This document shows, piece after piece, positions 6,101-8,237 of a DNA stretch of 8,237 nucleotides. How positions within the stretch are numbered: the stretch's first letter is position 1; each line of letters opens with the position of its first letter. Both the position numbers and the translations under genes were made by a program. The notes below the pieces were generated by a model that worked only from the letters and a program-made list of their open reading frames with translations, was not told where the DNA came from and ran no database searches. The stretch lies in contig DASUFH010000307.1 of NCBI GenBank assembly GCA_036274645.1, positions 1-8,237 of the forward strand, in the 5' to 3' direction. The stretch is from DASUFH01 sp036274645 (GTDB lineage Bacteria; Acidobacteriota; Terriglobia; 20CM-2-55-15).

Positions 6101-6792
6101 GGTTGCGTGGGGTTTATGGCTTCTGGCCGGCCGCCAGCGTGGGCGACGATATCGAGGTCTATGCCGGCGAAGGGCGCGACGCCCCGATCGCGACGTTTTA
6201 CGCGTTGCGCCAGCAGACCCGGAAAGCCGCAGGCGAACCCAACTATTGCCTCGCCGACTTTGTTGCGCCCCGCGACTCGGGCATTCCCGATTACGTCGGC
6301 GCGTTTGCGGTCAGCGCCGGCGATGGCCTGGACGCGCTTGCCGCCCGGTACGAGCGGGACCATGACGACTATGGTTCGATCATGGTGAAAGCCCTCGCCG
6401 ACCGGCTGGCCGAAGCGTTCGCCGAATGGCTGCACCGGCGCGCGCGCATCGAATGGGAATACGGCTCCAGTGAAAATCTCGGCGTCGACGATCTCATTCG
6501 ACAAAAGTATCGGGGCATCCGGCCCGCGCCCGGCTATCCGGCTTGTCCGGATCACTCCGAGAAGCGGACGCTGTTCGCGCTGCTCCGGCCGGAAGAAGAG
6601 GCGCGGATCCGGCTGACGGAGAACTTTGCCATGATTCCACCCAGTTCCGTGTGTGGACTATATATGTCGCATCCGGAGGCGCGGTACTTCAGCGTCGGAC
6701 GAATCGGGCGGGATCAACTGGAAGATTACGCCCGCCGCAAAGGTGTGGATGTTGCGTTCGCGGAACGCTGGCTGGCCGCCAATCTGGGCTGA
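3115..6792 (+). CDS. metH: Cobalamin-dependent methionine synthase (5-methyltetrahydrofolate--homocysteine methyltransferase)
   Basis: This cytosolic enzyme transfers the methyl group of 5-methyltetrahydrofolate to homocysteine through methylcobalamin. At 1225 residues it is practically the length of E. coli MetH (1227) and has all four modules. The homocysteine domain (about 10-330) has zinc ligands Cys249 (GINCALGG) and Cys312/Cys313 (GGCCGSTPEHI). The pterin-binding domain (about 355-615) starts FVNIGERTNVTGS. The cobalamin cap and binding domains (about 650-890) carry the cobalt-ligating DVHDIG with His759, Ser804 in GLSGL, and GGATTS at 833-838. The C-terminal reactivation domain (about 925-1225) has Asp948 in IDWTPFF and RPAPGYPACPDH (1136-1147) for S-adenosylmethionine binding. 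No expected residue is missing. The start may be the ATG at 3115, 3118 or 3130; the last aligns best with the E. coli N-terminus. I see no cobalamin or SAM riboswitch upstream. A 20-bp gap separates it from the convergent agmatine gene. Confidence 0.97.
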   Translation: MMKRRMSIRPIEQLVEERIVILDGPLGTMIQSFRLGEADYRGFFTDHPKDLRGNNDLLNLTQPDLIRGIHRQYLENSADIIETNTFNSNAISMADYGMESMVYELNRAGAKLAREVADEFIERDPGLPRYVAGAIGPTNRMASLSPDVNRPDFRATSFDELAGAFYEQARGLVDGGVDLLLVETTFDALNAKAALFSFERLFADIGFRLPIILSFTITDNSGRTLAGQTLDAFWNSVSHSPLLAVGINCALGGRQMRPYIEELSRIAPTPIICYPNAGLPNPLGEYDETAEETASILREFAENGWVNIVGGCCGSTPEHIRAIAEAVRGLPRRVPPAVEPLTRLSGMEALTLRSDMNFVNIGERTNVTGSARFASLIKSGAFEEALAVAREQVEGGAQILDVNMDEGMLDPKASMTRFLHLIASDPDIARVPIMIDSSDWAVLETGLKCVQGKAIVNSISLKEGEAVFVEQVRAIRRYGAAAVVMASDEQGQADTVDRRVAICERAYRILIEQGFPPEDIIFDPNVLAVATGMEEHSNYAVDFFESTRRIKSTLPRARVGGGVSNVSFAFRSNKAARQAMQSAFLYHAIRAGMDMGIVNAGAMTPYEEIPPDLLELVEDVLLNRRPDATERLVAFAERVERQDNRRARQEDWRGAPLDERLKHALIRGVTDYIDQDVDEARETYPSPLAIIEGPLMDAMNVVGDLFGAGKMFLPQVVKSARVMKKAVARLTPYMEAQKRAGESRSRGRIVLATVKGDVHDIGKNIVAVVLACNGYDVTDLGVMVPAETILDTARKIGADMIGLSGLITPSLEEMSQIARKMEHGGFTVPLLIGGATTSKIHTAVKIAPQYHGPVVHVLDASRAVGVAGSLSSSELRGAYAEANRLDQRAALERYLERQNQPALLSLDEARKRKSRPVWNAAGPPPSPAFIGIRRVDNIPLTEVAPLIDWTPFFHIWELRGRFPEILADRTVGARAQEVFDDGRNLLRQIIRGHLLRLRGVYGFWPAASVGDDIEVYAGEGRDAPIATFYALRQQTRKAAGEPNYCLADFVAPRDSGIPDYVGAFAVSAGDGLDALAARYERDHDDYGSIMVKALADRLAEAFAEWLHRRARIEWEYGSSENLGVDDLIRQKYRGIRPAPGYPACPDHSEKRTLFALLRPEEEARIRLTENFAMIPPSSVCGLYMSHPEARYFSVGRIGRDQLEDYARRKGVDVAFAERWLAANLG

Positions 6793-6812
6793 ACGCGTGT
6801 CCCCCGGCCGGC

Positions 6813-8237
6813 CTAGTTTCCTTTCGGTTCCTGTTGCGTGATGCAGTGCAGCGCGCCGCCGCCGCCGATGATGTCACGGCAGTCGATCGGCACGATCTTT
6901 CTTCCCGGAAACAGACCGCGCAGAGTCTCCGCGGCGACTCCATCGCGCTCCTCTCCGTACGCCGGGACCAGCACGACATCGTTCGCGATATAGAAATTCG
7001 CGTAACTCGCCGCCAGGCGGACCCGCTTGCCGCGTTCTCTTGTATACAGGGGAGCGGGCATGGGCAGTTTGATAACCCGCAGCCGGCGGCCATCCTGGTC
7101 GCTGGACCGGCAGAGGATTTCATAGTTCTCGAGCAGCGCGGCGTGATTCTCGTCTTCGGGGTTTTCCTCGTACGCGCACACCACAGTCGTCGGATCGACG
7201 AAACGGGCGAGGTTGTCGACATGTCCGTCCGTGTGATCGCCCACCAGTCCGGATTTCAGCCAGATGACATGGCGAGCGCCGAGGTGTTCATCGAGCGCGC
7301 GCTCCAGTTCTTCACGGGAACGTCCGGGATTCCGGTTGTCGTTCAGCAGGCACTCCTCGGTGGTGATCACGCTTCCCTGGCCGTTCAGATCAATGGAGCC
7401 CACCTCCAGGACCACGTTCGGACGGAACAGGTCGAGTCCCGTCTCTTCGCTGATGAGGTAGGGAATATGACCGTCTTTGAGCAGCGACGGATACTTGCCT
7501 CCCCAGGCGTTGAATCGCCACTGCACCATACCGCGATGGCCCGCGCGGTCCGTGACAAAGGCCGGACCGTAGTCGCGGAACCAGACGTCGGCGTAATCCC
7601 ATTCGTGAAACCGGATCTGCCGGAGATCGATCCCGGCCTTCTTCAGCAGTGTCTGCACATTGGCACGCGTCCGCGAATTGCGGACGACCAGATGGACAAG
7701 TTCACCGCTGTGAAGCGCCGCGATAATCCGGAGATATTGCGCTCGCGCGTTTTCGAGACGTTTGCCGGGAAACGTAATGCGATCTTCGGGCCAGGCCAGC
7801 CAGGTGGCCGCATGCGGTTCCCATTCCGCGGGCATGACACAGCCCCGGCTTTTGGGCGTATCGATCCGGACAGGCGCGGTCAGCGGTTCATAACTTTCCG
7901 GATGGCGGTTCATCATGAAGCGCCAACCTTCACGGATGCGGGCATTCAGACTGAGATCAACATCGGCGACTACGATGGCGTCTTTATCGCCGCCCTTTTC
8001 GAGCACGCGGCCGAACGGATCGCAGACGAAGGACGCGCCAAAGAACGTCACCGGATCTTCTGTCCCCACGCGGTTGATGGCCGCAACATGGATGGAGTTG
8101 GCGATGGCGTGGCTTCGCTGGATGGTGGTCCAGGCGTTCACCCAGTCGGCGCGGGGCAGGGGATCGCCCTTCAGATGTCCGATCGCGGTCGGATAGAAGA
8201 TCAGGTCCGCTCCGGCCAGGGCGGCGGCGCGCGCCGC
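6813..8237 (-). CDS. aguBA: AguB-AguA fusion: N-carbamoylputrescine amidohydrolase (C-terminal part) joined to agmatine deiminase; 5' end outside window
   Basis: One frame runs without a stop from the right edge to the TAG at 6815-6813 (474 visible residues). Residues 1 to about 121 are the C-terminal part of a carbon-nitrogen hydrolase of the AguB type: AGADLIFYPTAIG, IQRSHAIANSIHVAAINRVG (33-60 region) and FGASFVCDPFGRVLEKG. A short linker leads to MPAEWEPHAATWLAWPED (from 135), the usual start of agmatine deiminase. The AguA domain (135-474, full family length) has WFRDYGP with Asp222, Glu278, GDHTDGHVDN with His339 and Asp341, and nucleophile Cys465 in LHCITQQEP. AguA hydrolyses agmatine to N-carbamoylputrescine; AguB converts that to putrescine, so the fusion would hold two successive steps. 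AguB's catalytic Glu, Lys and Cys lie beyond the edge and cannot be checked. Glu278 is followed by VGS where I would expect GGS. The gene converges on metH. The symbol combines the two family names. Confidence 0.9.
   Translation of the reverse strand, partial: AARAAALAGADLIFYPTAIGHLKGDPLPRADWVNAWTTIQRSHAIANSIHVAAINRVGTEDPVTFFGASFVCDPFGRVLEKGGDKDAIVVADVDLSLNARIREGWRFMMNRHPESYEPLTAPVRIDTPKSRGCVMPAEWEPHAATWLAWPEDRITFPGKRLENARAQYLRIIAALHSGELVHLVVRNSRTRANVQTLLKKAGIDLRQIRFHEWDYADVWFRDYGPAFVTDRAGHRGMVQWRFNAWGGKYPSLLKDGHIPYLISEETGLDLFRPNVVLEVGSIDLNGQGSVITTEECLLNDNRNPGRSREELERALDEHLGARHVIWLKSGLVGDHTDGHVDNLARFVDPTTVVCAYEENPEDENHAALLENYEILCRSSDQDGRRLRVIKLPMPAPLYTRERGKRVRLAASYANFYIANDVVLVPAYGEERDGVAAETLRGLFPGRKIVPIDCRDIIGGGGALHCITQQEPKGN

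Noticed and set aside
5542..6555. Minus-strand open frame of 337 codons opposite the 3' half of metH
   Set aside because: Antisense to the cobalamin and reactivation domains of MetH; a by-product of high GC.
6793..6812. Terminator between convergent metH and aguBA
   Set aside because: The 20-bp gap has only a short GGCCGGCC palindrome without a loop or T-run, which is insufficient to call a terminator.
7833..7835. Separate start of an unfused AguA at the internal ATG
   Set aside because: No Shine-Dalgarno precedes it, and the upstream AguB frame continues into it without a stop. Internal initiation cannot be excluded but is not supported.

Overview
The window is GC-rich (roughly 60% by eye), densely coded bacterial chromosome. 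It has no phage genes, no insertion-sequence transposase, no tRNA or rRNA and no CRISPR array. A full-length cobalamin-dependent methionine synthase, an agmatine-to-putrescine enzyme fusion, an intramembrane protease with CBS domains and an SRCP-type lipoprotein would fit a free-living Gram-negative of the Acidobacteriota or a similar soil phylum. That placement is inference from gene content; no marker here fixes the phylum.

Layout from left to right: (1) the 5' part of a YtxH-family membrane protein gene on the minus strand, cut by the left edge; (2) a divergent plus-strand gene for a site-2-protease (M50) with two CBS domains; (3) a plus-strand gene of unknown function, with a promoter-like signal placed so that its mRNA could be leaderless; (4) a small minus-strand lipoprotein gene convergent with it; (5) a 317-bp gap carrying a large inverted repeat; (6) metH on the plus strand, 1225 codons and apparently intact; (7) after only 20 bp, a convergent minus-strand gene running off the right edge, whose product joins the C-terminal part of an N-carbamoylputrescine amidohydrolase (AguB) to a complete agmatine deiminase (AguA).

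The least ordinary feature is a family of intergenic palindromes with the core GGGCGGTC-TAT-GACCGCCC, preceded in the best copies by GTAG. The family recurs in at least three of the gaps, with a remnant in a fourth. Copies come singly, as a facing pair (a 143-bp bipartite element upstream of metH), and as truncated copies. GTAG at the foot of a hairpin is the layout of REP elements mobilised by RAYT (TnpA-REP) transposases, so the genome probably holds a large family of these elements and possibly a RAYT gene elsewhere.

The genes do not form one pathway. MetH makes methionine, and hence S-adenosylmethionine. AguB-AguA makes putrescine. Both can feed spermidine synthesis, but they are convergent and not co-transcribed. 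The protease and the YtxH protein share a divergent intergenic region and may both serve the envelope; that is only suggested by position.
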